Part shown: positions 1-8,932 of the stretch, one piece after another
How the letters are laid out: every line of letters starts with the position of its first letter
Position numbering within the stretch: the first letter of the stretch is position 1
DNA from: Olleya aquimaris
GTDB lineage: Bacteria > Bacteroidota > Bacteroidia > Flavobacteriales > Flavobacteriaceae
Direction: 5' to 3'
Assembly (NCBI RefSeq): GCF_003259525.1
Contig: NZ_QLLO01000012.1
Span: forward strand, 1-39,445
DNA: 39,445 nucleotides
Notes under the pieces: generated by a model
Told to the model about the DNA's origin: nothing
Seen by the model: only the letters and a program-made list of their open reading frames with translations
Databases searched by the model: none
Made by a program: the position numbers and the translations under genes

Positions 1-42
1 CAATATATAACTAACCCTGTATTCATTGGTAATACTGCATAT

Positions 43-117
43 GGGCAACAAATAGCATACAAAAAACATATAAAAAGAGAAGATTAGCAACAACTATTAA
101 TAAATAGAGCAACAAAT
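43..117. repeat. Left-end direct repeats (RGCAACAAAT), putative integrase arm sites
   Basis: Three same-orientation copies of a 10-11 bp motif: GGGCAACAAAT at 43-53, AGCAACAACT at 86-95 and GAGCAACAAAT at 107-117. Four matching copies lie in the last 150 bp of the window, beyond the integrase. The longest identical pair, GGGCAACAAAT, occurs once at each end. Short directly repeated motifs at both termini are typical of arm-type binding sites of tyrosine integrases. The role is inferred; I found no core direct repeat (crossover site). Confidence 0.5.
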
Positions 118-124
118 ATAGCAT

Positions 125-152
125 AAAAAAAACCGCTCGATTAGAGCGGTTT
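125..152 (-). terminator. Rho-independent terminator after DUF6266 gene
   Basis: A perfect 9-bp stem (AAACCGCTC at 130-138 pairing with GAGCGGTTT at 144-152) with a 5-base loop. Read on the minus strand it is followed by a run of T (the A run at 125-130). It lies about 20 bp beyond the stop codon of the gene at 173-814. Confidence 0.9.
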
Positions 153-172
153 CCAAACAAAAACACCAAGCA

Positions 173-814
173 TTAATTAGCTGTTCCAGAGCCTAAATAA
201 ATACTGTTTGATACTTGACTACCATCAGCAGTAATAAACGCCATAAATAGCTCTACTGTATCTCCTGCATAAGTTGTTGGGATTGGAACAATTTGAGAAC
301 CAACAGTTCTGTCGGCTCCATCAAGTAAAGAAATAGATTCCTTTTTTGAGGGGTTGTAAATCAATAACATTGACTTGTCAGTAGCATTTGCATTACCTTC
401 AGCAGAGTTATCATCCCAATCAAAGGTAACTTCTCCAGCAGTTGCTAAATCAGTCGTTGGGTTTAACGCACCAGATAAACCTCCTCGACTTACTAAAGCG
501 TTCGGATAGTCAACAACAAAGTTAGGTTCAGTACCTGTAATCGCATTATTCAACACATACGACATCGCAGCATTAAATTCTGTTTTCTTAACAGCTAACC
601 CTTTATAACCTAACTTAATAAAAGGCTTTACAGCCTGTAAAAATTCTAAAGTGGCAGTAAACTTGGTTCTTTGGTTTACTTGACCAACAGTTCTTGGATT
701 GGCTACACTTGAGGGTTTAATTCTAATGTAATCAATTCCTTTCCAGCTTCCACCGATAACGTTTCCAACCTTACCTGAAAGCCCTCCTAAAATACCTTGA
801 GCAATTTTACCCAT
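173..814 (-). CDS. DUF6266 family protein
   Basis: 213-residue protein of the DUF6266 family, common in Bacteroidetes and of unknown function. The family signature is at the N-terminus: MGKIAQGILGG followed by a GKVGNVIG and SWKGIDYIR stretch and then NPRTVGQVNQR. The rest looks like beta-rich domains with no signal peptide or membrane segment. The reading frame extends 19 residues further upstream to 871, but the ATG at 814 coincides with the family's conserved start, so that start is used. A strong terminator follows. The gene sits at the far end of the presumed island from the integrase. It could be island cargo or the first chromosomal gene inside the boundary; the flanking repeats favour cargo. 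Confidence 0.8.
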   Translation of the reverse strand: MGKIAQGILGGLSGKVGNVIGGSWKGIDYIRIKPSSVANPRTVGQVNQRTKFTATLEFLQAVKPFIKLGYKGLAVKKTEFNAAMSYVLNNAITGTEPNFVVDYPNALVSRGGLSGALNPTTDLATAGEVTFDWDDNSAEGNANATDKSMLLIYNPSKKESISLLDGADRTVGSQIVPIPTTYAGDTVELFMAFITADGSQVSNSIYLGSGTAN

Positions 815-939
815 AACATAAATAATTTTAATGAAACATAATTTTCTTCGGACTTGGTACGGACTTAACACGAAGTTGTACCTTCCGACTGAATATATGG
901 CAAGTTTTATGCTATTCGTTAGATATGGATTTTGTTGCT

Positions 940-1380
940 TTAGATTGCTTCTTTTTGCATTTTAGAAAATAAACTTTGAATGTATGATACTTTCAAATCT
1001 GCCATTTTTGAAATGACTTTTTGAAGTTCGGCTTCTTTTTTACTAATCGCTGACACTATATTAATATGCTTTTGCAATTGAAATTCATTATTTATTAATG
1101 ATATAAAACTATTTTTTAGAGTATTTCTGCAATCATCTATTGAAATAAACGGAATAACACTTCCTTTTAAATGGTAAGCGTAAAAACCGCCTATTTGTAA
1201 CATCATAGATAAGTTAAAAAGTGTGTGTTTTACCTCTTCTGTTGTAGTAGTGACAACGAAACAGTTAGCACAGGATTTTAAGAGTGGTTTTCCGCTGTTT
1301 AGCCCTTTGTTTAGTATAAAAAAATGAGGGTTTGAGTAAGCTTTTCCGACTTGGTGTGTTTTTAGTTCAAAAGTTGACAT
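940..1380 (-). CDS. DUF6943-like hypothetical protein
   Basis: 146-residue protein starting MSTFELKTHQ. It contains the phrase NKGLNSGKPL followed by CANCFVV, which I associate with DUF6943 proteins of Bacteroidetes mobile elements; the family assignment is from memory. No enzymatic motif, signal peptide or membrane helix is visible, and the C-terminal third (KKEAELQKVISKMADLKVSY) may form a coiled coil. The frame is open to an ATG at 1482, but the extra 34 residues are low-complexity translation of a repeat-like region (cgctacgcttcgcgcca), so the start at 1380 is preferred. Function unknown. Confidence 0.6.
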   Translation of the reverse strand: MSTFELKTHQVGKAYSNPHFFILNKGLNSGKPLLKSCANCFVVTTTTEEVKHTLFNLSMMLQIGGFYAYHLKGSVIPFISIDDCRNTLKNSFISLINNEFQLQKHINIVSAISKKEAELQKVISKMADLKVSYIQSLFSKMQKEAI

Positions 1381-2125
1381 AGCTATCCAATTTAAAATTG
1401 CTTCGCTACGCTTCGCGCCATTATTTTTTTTTGAAAAGAAAAAAGATAGCCATAGTTGTTGTGGCGTGGGTAAGGCTGTCAAGGTTTTTGGATAAAAGTT
1501 TTTTTATTGAATGACTAAATCAAAAAAAAAGGTATTGAAAAAAGTTTTATTCAAAACCCGTAGGGCTTGACCTTTATAGCCTTGTGCGGTTGGCAGAGGT
1601 AGCCACATATATTTGCCATCTTTTTTATTTTAAATTTTCAAATTAGTTAAACTTGATTGAAAATGCCTTTAACTTTTCTGGGGAATTAACACTTAAAAAA
1701 ATAGGTTTTAGTACCGTACTGAGCGTTGGGTGAAGCGTTTGTATGGGTAGCATTTTAAATAGTTGTTTGATAAAACAGCATTTAAACAAGCTACTTATAC
1801 AGGACTTTTAGACAATAGCTTTTTGTTTTTTTGAGGCACGAGAAAAAGCAATATGCTATGGCGTAGCACTACACTTTATAAACCTATTTTTTTATAACCG
1901 CTGACTTGGGTGGTGGGGAAAAGTGGACTTTTATATTTGTTAACGAAATGAAACAAACAAAGACTTGAGGTAAGGAATACTTGGACTTAACGATGGTTTT
2001 GTGCAGCTTGAATGAGATAACGAATATTATTATCAATTAACAGAAACCTTAAAATGTTTAAATGTTTAATGTTAGTTCAAAATGTGGTTAAATGTTCGGA
2101 ATTGCGCGTTGGAATTGCGGATATT

Positions 2126-2218
2126 TTACATAATACCAGTTATAGCTACGAAAATATAAGAATGCTGCGATAGCAAACCCTTGAAAGGATTTTTGCTACT
2201 ATAACTTGTATTATGTAA
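2126..2218. repeat. Large nested inverted repeat
   Basis: Left arm TTACATAATACCAGTTATAG (2126-2145) and right arm CTATAACTTGTATTATGTAA (2199-2218) are complementary at 19 of 20 positions. A second hairpin is nested inside (TAGCAAA at 2171-2177 with TTTGCTA at 2192-2198, and CCTT/AAGG next to the loop). No T run follows on either strand, so it is not a simple terminator. Confidence 0.75.
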
Positions 2219-2262
2219 CATAGCTTGGGTGAGTTTAGGGTTTTATGATATAATAATAACAG

Positions 2263-2319
2263 AATAGCTTATTGCAGTTTGGTTTGATTTTATGAAAACC
2301 AAAGCTGTAATATGCTATT
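2263..2319. repeat. Imperfect inverted repeat
   Basis: AATAGCTTATTGCAG-TTTGG (from 2263) is nearly complementary to CCAAAGCTGTAATATGCTATT (ending 2319), with a few mismatches and one bulge around an AT-rich loop. The outer word recurs in the hairpin at 1815-1859, which suggests a family of related elements. Confidence 0.6.
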
Positions 2320-2422
2320 ACCTTAAAGACAAAAAAACGCTAAACTTGTTAGGTGAGCGGAACAACACAAAAGACAGAGGATTTTGAGGTACGAAAAAAC
2401 TGGGTTTTGGGTTGTGGGGAAT

Positions 2423-2451
2423 AAAAAAGAGCCTTCCGAAAAAGACTCTTT
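2423..2451 (-). terminator. Rho-independent terminator of the copper operon
   Basis: On the minus strand the sequence AAAGAG-T-CTT, a six-base loop, then AAG-G-CTCTTT forms a stem with one internal mismatch and runs into T residues (A run at 2423-2428). It begins 10 bp past the stop codon of the HMA lipoprotein gene and marks the end of the transcript coming from the right. Confidence 0.85.
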
Positions 2452-2460
2452 CATTATTGC

Positions 2461-2955
2461 TTAATGGTCGTGATTTGAATGGTCATCACTTTCTTCTTCA
2501 CCAGATTGATTCATCATCATTTCGTGGTCGTATTTACAACAACTTGGTAAACCATCATATGCTTCTTCATCACCTGCTACTTTTTCGGTATCATATCCTG
2601 AAGCTGCGATTGCTTTATGGATTGCCATTGCATCGGTTTTTGTATCATCAAAAGACACATCAATCTTCTTTTTATCGACATCCCAATTAGCACTTGCAAC
2701 ACCTTCAACACCGTTAGCTGCTTTTTCGATAGTGTTTTTACACATTCCGCAATTTCCTCTTACACCAAAAGACAGGTCTGTCATTGCCATATCTTTTGAC
2801 ATTTCAGTAGTTGTGGTTTCTGTTTCTTTTTTGGTTTCATTTTTACAACTTGTTAAACCTAATGCTGCTATTACAGCTACACTTAAAATTACTTTTTTAC
2901 TCACGTCGATTACATTTTTGTTTTTGTGTTCGTGATTTTTCTTTGAAAAATTCAT
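2461..2955 (-). CDS. HMA-domain lipoprotein, periplasmic metal chaperone
   Basis: 164-residue exported lipoprotein. A hydrophobic signal segment (about residues 19-35) ends in a lipobox LTSC at C37. A heavy-metal-associated (HMA) domain follows, with the metal-binding motif GNCGMC, and the protein ends in a Cys/His/Met-rich tail (LPSCCKYDHEMMMNQ, then DDHSNHDH). HMA domains bind Cu(I) or similar soft ions through the CxxC pair, so a periplasmic chaperone or metal sponge is likely. It is the last gene of the copper operon, 32 bp after the CusB-like adaptor, which suggests metal hand-off to that pump. The hydrophilic N-terminal stretch before the signal segment is unusual, so translation may begin later at a non-ATG codon. 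Confidence 0.85.
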   Translation of the reverse strand: MNFSKKNHEHKNKNVIDVSKKVILSVAVIAALGLTSCKNETKKETETTTTEMSKDMAMTDLSFGVRGNCGMCKNTIEKAANGVEGVASANWDVDKKKIDVSFDDTKTDAMAIHKAIAASGYDTEKVAGDEEAYDGLPSCCKYDHEMMMNQSGEEESDDHSNHDH

Positions 2956-2987
2956 TGTTTAAAATTTAATTGTTATTACTTGATTTA

Positions 2988-4766
2988 TTATTCTATTACT
3001 TGTTTTACTTCACCACAGGTTAGCATTGCTTCGCCAAAGTATGGATTGATTACTTTTTCTTCTTTGCTTAACCAATAAGCACCATTATTGTTATCTGCCA
3101 TTGGACAAAATTCTACATAGACCTTTTCATTGATACCAAATAGTTGTACAGCATTGATTAGATGTGATGATAAATGTTTAAAATGGTCTCTTTGTGATTT
3201 TATATCGGACGTTTCAGAAATTGAAGTTGCAGAAGATTTTATTTCGCCTTCTAATGACATCCAATGGTTATGCGCCTTATTATCTGACAACAATTTCATA
3301 TCTACTTTGTTCAATTTATTTAATAAAGTTGTTGCGTTTGCTGAAGTACTTATTGAATCTTCTTTTACTAAAGCATCTTTTAAATTGATATACGCATTGT
3401 AAACACTATTTAACTGTTGTTGAAATTTCTCTGATACTTCCAAACGCTCATTCATATTAGTGTGGTCACTTTCTTTGTTAGATGCATTGTTATCCATACC
3501 TAAATGACCTTCGTGTCCAGTCATTACTTTACCACCATCTTTATTCATCATAGACTTTTTGCCTTGTAATTGTGCTGCTGCATCAACCGTAAATGTTCCG
3601 TTAGTCACTATTTCATTTCCAACAAATAAACCTTCTACAACTTCATATTCATTACCAATTTGATTGCCTAATTTAATTTCATGCATTTCAAAAATAGGTT
3701 GGTCTGGATTTGTTTTAAGGTACACCACAGAACGTTCACCTGTCCATAATACAGAAGATGCAGGAATTGATAATACTTCATCATTTTTAGCTGTACTGCC
3801 TTCAATATTTGCGGTTACAAACATTCCTGGTTTAAATACATCGTCCTTATTGCTTAAAACAACACGTAAGGTTACAGTTCTTGTTTTCGTGTTTAAAACT
3901 GGGTCAATGAAATCAACTTTACCTTTAAACTCTTTATTAGGATAAGCATTGGTTGTTATCATAACTTCCTGTCCTTTTTTAAAGCGGTCAATCTGATTTT
4001 CATACACATCAAAGTTTCCCCAAACTGTGTTGAGATTGGCAATTTTTAATAAGGGTTGTCCTTGTTTGATGTAATCGCCTTGCTCTACCAATTTTTCTGT
4101 AACAGTACCCGAAACGGTTGCATAAACAGGAAAGTTTTCTTTTACTTTTCTTGTTTCTTCAATCTGGTTGATTTGATTTTCAGAGAGTTTCCATAATTTC
4201 AATTTATTACGGACTGCTTTGTATAAAGCAGGTTGAGATTCTTTTAAAGAAGCTGCTGTGATTAATTCTTGTTGTGCTGCATAGAGTTCTGGCGAATAAA
4301 TGGTTGCCAATAATTGACCTTTACGAACTTCTTCGCCTGTAAAACTCACATTCAAACGTTCAATTCTTCCAGCGAAATAACTTACCTGTACTGCATTGGC
4401 TTCTTCGTTTTCAGCAATTTTACCAGATAACTTTATGGTGTTGCCTTCAACATTTCCCTTGCCTACAACAGTTGTTTGAATATTGGCTAATGCCATCGCA
4501 TTTTCTGTTAGTTTAAATTGGTCTGCCATTAAGCCATCACTTCCGCTTTCCGCAGGAATTAAATCCATACCACAAATGGGGCAGTCGCCTGGCTCTGGTT
4601 GCATAATCTGTGGATGCATAGAACACGTCCACATTTGATTGGTTGCTGCAACCGCATCGTGATTATGGTCTATTTCTTCATTTGATGAGCCACCAAAAAG
4701 CAACCAACCCAATAACACACCTACTACGAGTATGCCAATATATATGACTATTTTATTATTTTTCAT
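2988..4766 (-). CDS. cusB: CusB-like RND periplasmic adaptor with metal-binding domains
   Basis: 592-residue membrane-fusion protein linking an RND pump to an outer-membrane channel. N-terminal membrane anchor (residues 4-24), then a heavy-metal-binding domain of the YHS-like CSMHPQ...CPICGMDL type (about 46-72), then the barrel-sandwich/hairpin/beta-barrel adaptor core (about 85-400). The C-terminus carries a DUF3347 domain (about 445-592) with conserved EFCPMA and LTCGEV motifs. It is longer than E. coli CusB (about 400 residues) because of these added domains. Its start overlaps the stop of the DUF305 gene by 11 bp, so the two are translationally linked. The cognate pump is most likely the CusA-like protein further upstream in the operon. 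Cu(I)/Ag(I) is the inferred substrate. Confidence 0.9.
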   Translation of the reverse strand: MKNNKIVIYIGILVVGVLLGWLLFGGSSNEEIDHNHDAVAATNQMWTCSMHPQIMQPEPGDCPICGMDLIPAESGSDGLMADQFKLTENAMALANIQTTVVGKGNVEGNTIKLSGKIAENEEANAVQVSYFAGRIERLNVSFTGEEVRKGQLLATIYSPELYAAQQELITAASLKESQPALYKAVRNKLKLWKLSENQINQIEETRKVKENFPVYATVSGTVTEKLVEQGDYIKQGQPLLKIANLNTVWGNFDVYENQIDRFKKGQEVMITTNAYPNKEFKGKVDFIDPVLNTKTRTVTLRVVLSNKDDVFKPGMFVTANIEGSTAKNDEVLSIPASSVLWTGERSVVYLKTNPDQPIFEMHEIKLGNQIGNEYEVVEGLFVGNEIVTNGTFTVDAAAQLQGKKSMMNKDGGKVMTGHEGHLGMDNNASNKESDHTNMNERLEVSEKFQQQLNSVYNAYINLKDALVKEDSISTSANATTLLNKLNKVDMKLLSDNKAHNHWMSLEGEIKSSATSISETSDIKSQRDHFKHLSSHLINAVQLFGINEKVYVEFCPMADNNNGAYWLSKEEKVINPYFGEAMLTCGEVKQVIE

Positions 4767-5238
4767 TCTCTAATCGTTTTATCATTGCTTTCATTTCTTC
4801 TATTTCTTTACGTTGTGCTTTTATAATGTCTTCTGCTAATTTTTTAACTTCTGGGTCTTGAATATCTGCTCTTTCACTTGTTAAAATAGCGATAGAATGA
4901 TGTGGTATCATTGCTTTCATCCATAGTACGTCACCAATGATTGGTGCTTGTGTTCTTACTAATCCTAATGCACCTACAAACAGGATAAAACTACCTGCAA
5001 GTATGGCTATGTTTTTCTTTCTATCATTATACATTTTTCGCATAAAAAACCACATTATTACTGCCATTGCTGAAATACCTAAACAGGTCATATAAAATCG
5101 GGTTAAGCTAAACCACACGTGGTCTATTGCATAGGTGTTTAGATACATTGTGATGTACATTGCTACAAATGAGCAAGCCAACATTATAAAGAAGGTTTTG
5201 TAATTTCCTTTGTTTGAGTGTTCTTTTGAATTTTCCAT
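4756..5238 (-). CDS. DUF305 family membrane protein
   Basis: 160-residue inner-membrane protein with three predicted transmembrane helices (about residues 14-33, 45-65 and 76-94) followed by a DUF305 segment. The family hallmark is visible at about 107-118: MKAMIPHHSIAI, with the paired histidines H113-H114. A charged amphipathic helix ends the protein (KAQRKEIEEMKAMIKRLENEK). DUF305 proteins are often found in copper operons and may bind metal through the Met/His motif; the mechanism is not known. The gene lies 18 bp after the copper ATPase and overlaps the adaptor gene. Confidence 0.85.
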   Translation of the reverse strand: MENSKEHSNKGNYKTFFIMLACSFVAMYITMYLNTYAIDHVWFSLTRFYMTCLGISAMAVIMWFFMRKMYNDRKKNIAILAGSFILFVGALGLVRTQAPIIGDVLWMKAMIPHHSIAILTSERADIQDPEVKKLAEDIIKAQRKEIEEMKAMIKRLENEK

Positions 5239-5256
5239 AATTATTTGATTTTATAG

Positions 5257-7758
5257 TTAAACTTTAATTGTTCTTAATCGTAGTGCATTTCCAATAACTG
5301 AAACAGAGCTAAAACTCATTGCTAAAGCTGCTATCATTGGCGAGAGCAATATTCCAAAGAATGGAAACAAAACTCCTGCTGCAATAGGCACACCTAAAGT
5401 GTTATAAATAAGTGCAAAAAATAGGTTCTGCTTAATGTTCTTCATTACAGCATTACTTAAATTTTTTGCTTTTACAATACCGTGTAAATCGCCTTTTACG
5501 AGTGTTATCATAGCACTTTCTATCGCTACATCTGTTCCCGTACCCATTGCAATACCTACATCACTTTTTGCCAATGCTGGTGCATCATTAATGCCATCAC
5601 CTGCCATAGCAACTACTTTTCCATTTTTTTGTAGTTTCTCTACTTCTTTGAGTTTGTCTTCTGGTAGCATACTGGCTTTAAAATCTGCAAGATTTAGTTC
5701 TGATGCTACTGCTTTTGCAGTATCGTGATTATCGCCTGTAAGCATTATAACATCAATGCCTTTATCTTGAAGTGCTTTAATCGCTTTGGCACTTGTTTCT
5801 TTTATTTTATCGCCTATAACTACATATCCTACAACGGTTTCATCTATTGACAAATAAGAAACTGTTTTACCCTGTTTTTGATAAGATTTTGCTTCGTCTT
5901 TCATTTTAGAAGTAATATCTGCTTTGGCATATTCCATCATTTTAGGATTTCCTAATGCTACTTTTTTATCTTTTATTATAGCTTCAACACCTTTTCCTGT
6001 GACAGCACTAAAATCTTCGGAATTTAAAATTTCTGCGTTATGTTCCTTTCCATATTTAACTGTCGCTTCTGCCAAAGGATGTTCACTATTGGTATTTAAT
6101 GAAACGATGTATTGAAGTAGCTCATTTTTGTTTAAAGTATCACTAAAAGCACCTACTGTTTCTACCGTTGGATTTCCTTCTGTAATAGTTCCAGTTTTAT
6201 CAACTATAAGTGTATTTACCTTATCCATTTTTTCAAGAGCTTCTGCATTTTTAATCAATACACCATTTTGAGCACCTTTGCCCACACCAACCATTACAGA
6301 CATTGGTGTTGCTAAACCTAAAGCACAAGGACACGCAATAATTAGTACTGCTATTGCATTCACAAACGCATACACATAAACTGGTTCTGGTCCCCAAATA
6401 GACCATACAATAAATGTGATAATAGAAATAAGAACTACAACTGGCACAAAATAACCTGATACTTTATCTGCTAAATTTTGAATAGGTGCGCGACTTCTAC
6501 TGGCATCATTAACCATATGAATGATTTGTGAGAGTAACGTATCACTTCCTACCTTTTCTGCTTTCATTAAAAAGGATTGATTCCCATTAATGGTTCCGCT
6601 ACTTACTTTATCTTCTTGAGATTTGTTTACAGGAATAGGTTCGCCTGTAATCATAGATTCATCAATAGTTGTTTCGCCTTCAGTTATCACACCATCCACA
6701 GGAATTTTATCTCCTGGTTTCACTTTTAGAATATCATTAAGTTCTATCTCGTCAATACTGACTTCAACTTCTTCACCATCTACTATTTTTATGGCCTTAT
6801 TAGGTGCTAATTTCAACAGTTCTTTTACTGCCGAATTGGTTTTACTATGGGCACGAGCTTCTAACAACTGACCTAAAAGCACTAACGTTAGAATAACTGT
6901 TGCTGCTTCAAAATAGACGTGAACTGCGCCTGATTCAGTTTTAAATTGTTCAGGAAATACATCTGGAAACAACATCCCAAATACACTAAATAACCAAGCC
7001 ACACCTGCACCGATTCCAATAAGTGTAAACATATTGAGATTCCACGTTTTTATGCTTCTATAAGCACGCTCAAAGAACATCCACGTAGCGTAAAAGACAA
7101 CTGGAATGGATAAAACAAACTGAATCCAATTCCAATTTTTTTGTTCCATTATATCATACAATGGATTGTTATTGAGCATTTCGCTCATTGCAATTAAAAA
7201 AATTGGTAAGGTGAATGCGGTTGCAATCCAAAACTTCTTTAAAAGTTTTTTATACGTTTTTTCCTCTGCTGAACTATCTGCTTCCATTGGTACTAAATCC
7301 ATCCCACAAATAGGACACGAACCTGCTTCGTCTTTAATGATTTCTGGATGCATAGGACACGTCCATTGTTCTGCTGAAGTTGTGGATAGATTTTGTTCTT
7401 CCACCAAATCCATTCCGCAAACAGGACAATCGCCTGGTTCGTCATAAGTTTTATCGCCTTCGCAATGCATAGGACAATAAAATGTGCCTGTGCCTTTTCC
7501 TTTGGGTTGCACTTTCTTTTTATCTTTTGAATATTGATGTTGTTCACCTTGTTTATGAATGCTATATCTATCACCATCCTTTTTTAAGGCTTCTTGAAAC
7601 TTTTCTATAGGAATATGCGATTCCATTTCTATGGTAGCTTCTGCCTTTTCTAAATCGACGGTTGCTTTTGAAACGCCTTCTACTTTAGAAAGTGTTTCCT
7701 CAACGTGACTGCGACAACCGTTGCAGGTCATTCCGTGTATGTGATATGTGTGTTTCAT
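5257..7758 (-). CDS. copA: Copper-translocating P1B-type ATPase (CopA family)
   Basis: 833-residue ATPase exporting Cu(I) from the cytoplasm. In order: an N-terminal HMA domain with GMTCNGC (C12, C15), two YHS-like heavy-metal-binding domains (about 94-118 and 132-157, each ending CP[VI]CGMDLV), then the eight-helix pump core. Catalytic motifs are intact: TGEP in the actuator, the metal-site CPCALGLATP (about 474), the phosphorylation site DKTGT (about 520), the HP dipeptide in NSEHPLA, and GDGINDAPAL (about 719). The C-terminal helix has the MSFSSVSV motif expected in Cu(I) ATPases. Having two such metal-binding domains after the HMA is more than in classical CopA. It sits in the middle of the copper operon. 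Confidence 0.95.
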   Translation of the reverse strand: MKHTYHIHGMTCNGCRSHVEETLSKVEGVSKATVDLEKAEATIEMESHIPIEKFQEALKKDGDRYSIHKQGEQHQYSKDKKKVQPKGKGTGTFYCPMHCEGDKTYDEPGDCPVCGMDLVEEQNLSTTSAEQWTCPMHPEIIKDEAGSCPICGMDLVPMEADSSAEEKTYKKLLKKFWIATAFTLPIFLIAMSEMLNNNPLYDIMEQKNWNWIQFVLSIPVVFYATWMFFERAYRSIKTWNLNMFTLIGIGAGVAWLFSVFGMLFPDVFPEQFKTESGAVHVYFEAATVILTLVLLGQLLEARAHSKTNSAVKELLKLAPNKAIKIVDGEEVEVSIDEIELNDILKVKPGDKIPVDGVITEGETTIDESMITGEPIPVNKSQEDKVSSGTINGNQSFLMKAEKVGSDTLLSQIIHMVNDASRSRAPIQNLADKVSGYFVPVVVLISIITFIVWSIWGPEPVYVYAFVNAIAVLIIACPCALGLATPMSVMVGVGKGAQNGVLIKNAEALEKMDKVNTLIVDKTGTITEGNPTVETVGAFSDTLNKNELLQYIVSLNTNSEHPLAEATVKYGKEHNAEILNSEDFSAVTGKGVEAIIKDKKVALGNPKMMEYAKADITSKMKDEAKSYQKQGKTVSYLSIDETVVGYVVIGDKIKETSAKAIKALQDKGIDVIMLTGDNHDTAKAVASELNLADFKASMLPEDKLKEVEKLQKNGKVVAMAGDGINDAPALAKSDVGIAMGTGTDVAIESAMITLVKGDLHGIVKAKNLSNAVMKNIKQNLFFALIYNTLGVPIAAGVLFPFFGILLSPMIAALAMSFSSVSVIGNALRLRTIKV

Positions 7759-7821
7759 TGAATTTATTTTTTCTTTTCTTTAAAGAAAAATGAACTAATC
7801 CATTCTACTTATATCAGAATT

Positions 7822-8277
7822 TTAATTTAAACTATCTTTAATTTGTTTCATATAACCAATTATAAGTTCTTTTTCACCTGTCGATAAAAGGGCATTTTTG
7901 TGAATTAGCGTATAAGACCAAAGGGGCATTTCGCCATTTTCAATTTGATTGATGATGGATTTTAGTTTACTGTTTTTTCTTCTATTTGAATAATCATCCC
8001 ATTCATTAAAATTTAATTCTGCCTTGCCTTCTTTGATATGGTCTTCAAGAAACCAGGCTACCGGTTGCACTTTATTGTACCAAGGATATATTGTATTGTT
8101 ACTGTGGCAATCATAGCAAGAGACTTGTAATTTGTTCTTGATATCATTTGGGACATCATTTACCAACATAAAGTCGGTTTTTGGAACAACTTCACTTTGG
8201 TTGCGCGTTGTGGGGATAAATTGAATCCCCACAAACGCCACCAACAACACTATTGCTATGATTTTTAAAATCTTCAT
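7822..8277 (-). CDS. Haem-binding domain protein (cytochrome c-like)
   Basis: 151-residue Haem_bd family protein. An N-terminal hydrophobic anchor (residues 5-21) exports it to the periplasm. The covalent haem c motif CYDCH is at residues 54-58, followed by the family phrase SNNTIYPWYNKVQPVAWFLEDHI. In this family haem attachment is inferred from CxxCH. The start codon directly abuts the stop of the DUF3347 gene (no gap), so both are probably translated from one message. A role in periplasmic electron transfer to the multicopper oxidase or in copper redox control is possible but inferred. Confidence 0.85.
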   Translation of the reverse strand: MKILKIIAIVLLVAFVGIQFIPTTRNQSEVVPKTDFMLVNDVPNDIKNKLQVSCYDCHSNNTIYPWYNKVQPVAWFLEDHIKEGKAELNFNEWDDYSNRRKNSKLKSIINQIENGEMPLWSYTLIHKNALLSTGEKELIIGYMKQIKDSLN

Positions 8278-8880
8278 TTAGTTAATTTCCTTTTGGACTT
8301 TTCCACAGTTCAACATCTTGCTTCCATAATAGGGATTCTTAATATCCTTGCTCATACTTAACCAAGCTGAACCACCATCGTACATTGGACAAAATTGCTC
8401 ATATAGTTTTACTTGTGTTCCTGTAATAGCTACCATATCAGTAATATCCTTACTTAAAACTTTAAAGTGCTCACGTTGATGTGCTATTGGACTTTCTGAA
8501 ATATGTTCTGCGTGTTCCGTAGCATCTTCGATAATGTCCTTTAATTCTGATTGCTGGGCATCTGTAAATTTTGAAATGTCAAGCTTTCCTAATGACGTTG
8601 CGAGGGTTGCACCCAATTCTTTAGCTTTGGCATTATCATCTACCACTAAGGCATCCTTTAAGTTGAAATAGTCATTTAATATTGTTTGAGAATTTGTATC
8701 TCCATTCATTGCCATTTTCTTTTTCTTACCATCGTGATGACCATCGCTATTGTCGTGATTCATTTCTGTATTATGACCTTCATCGTTGTTATGTTCTTTT
8801 TTTGCGTCTTTACAAGACATTGTTGTTAGGCTTATAAAAGCCATTACCATAATTGTTGTTACTAATTTTACTTTTTTCAT
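8278..8880 (-). CDS. DUF3347 lipoprotein
   Basis: 200-residue periplasmic lipoprotein. The signal peptide ends in the lipobox TTMSC (C23), then comes a His/Asp-rich linker ([20 protein letters not shown]), then a DUF3347 domain (about 60-200). Its end, with QFCPMYDGG and MLNCGKV, closely parallels the C-terminus of the CusB-like adaptor in the same operon. A Cu-binding role is inferred from the His-rich segment and the conserved Cys/Met residues. It looks like a stand-alone paralogue of the adaptor's C-terminal domain. Confidence 0.85.
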   Translation of the reverse strand: MKKVKLVTTIMVMAFISLTTMSCKDAKKEHNNDEGHNTEMNHDNSDGHHDGKKKKMAMNGDTNSQTILNDYFNLKDALVVDDNAKAKELGATLATSLGKLDISKFTDAQQSELKDIIEDATEHAEHISESPIAHQREHFKVLSKDITDMVAITGTQVKLYEQFCPMYDGGSAWLSMSKDIKNPYYGSKMLNCGKVQKEIN

Positions 8881-8932
8881 TTTGACTTACTTTTAAGATT
8901 AATATTTGTTTATATAAAATTGTTATTTATTA

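Larger units (their letters stand above)
1381..2422. other. Gene-free, hairpin-rich region of about 1 kb
   Basis: No reading frame here looks like a gene on either strand. It holds several inverted repeats: an imperfect hairpin at 1748-1793, another at 1815-1859, a long one at 2126-2218 whose 20-bp arms match at 19 positions, and an imperfect one at 2263-2319 with about 24-bp arms. Several arms share the word ATAGC[A/T]TATT[G/A]CAG or its complement. It lies between the copper operon terminator and the DUF6943-like gene. A structured RNA, a transfer or replication origin, or remnants of small palindromic elements are all possible; none is shown. Confidence 0.6.

Noticed and set aside
7293-7577. 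94-residue minus-strand frame inside the copper ATPase
   Set aside because: An alternative frame of the ATPase N-terminal region, which has clear HMA and metal-binding motifs in the main frame.
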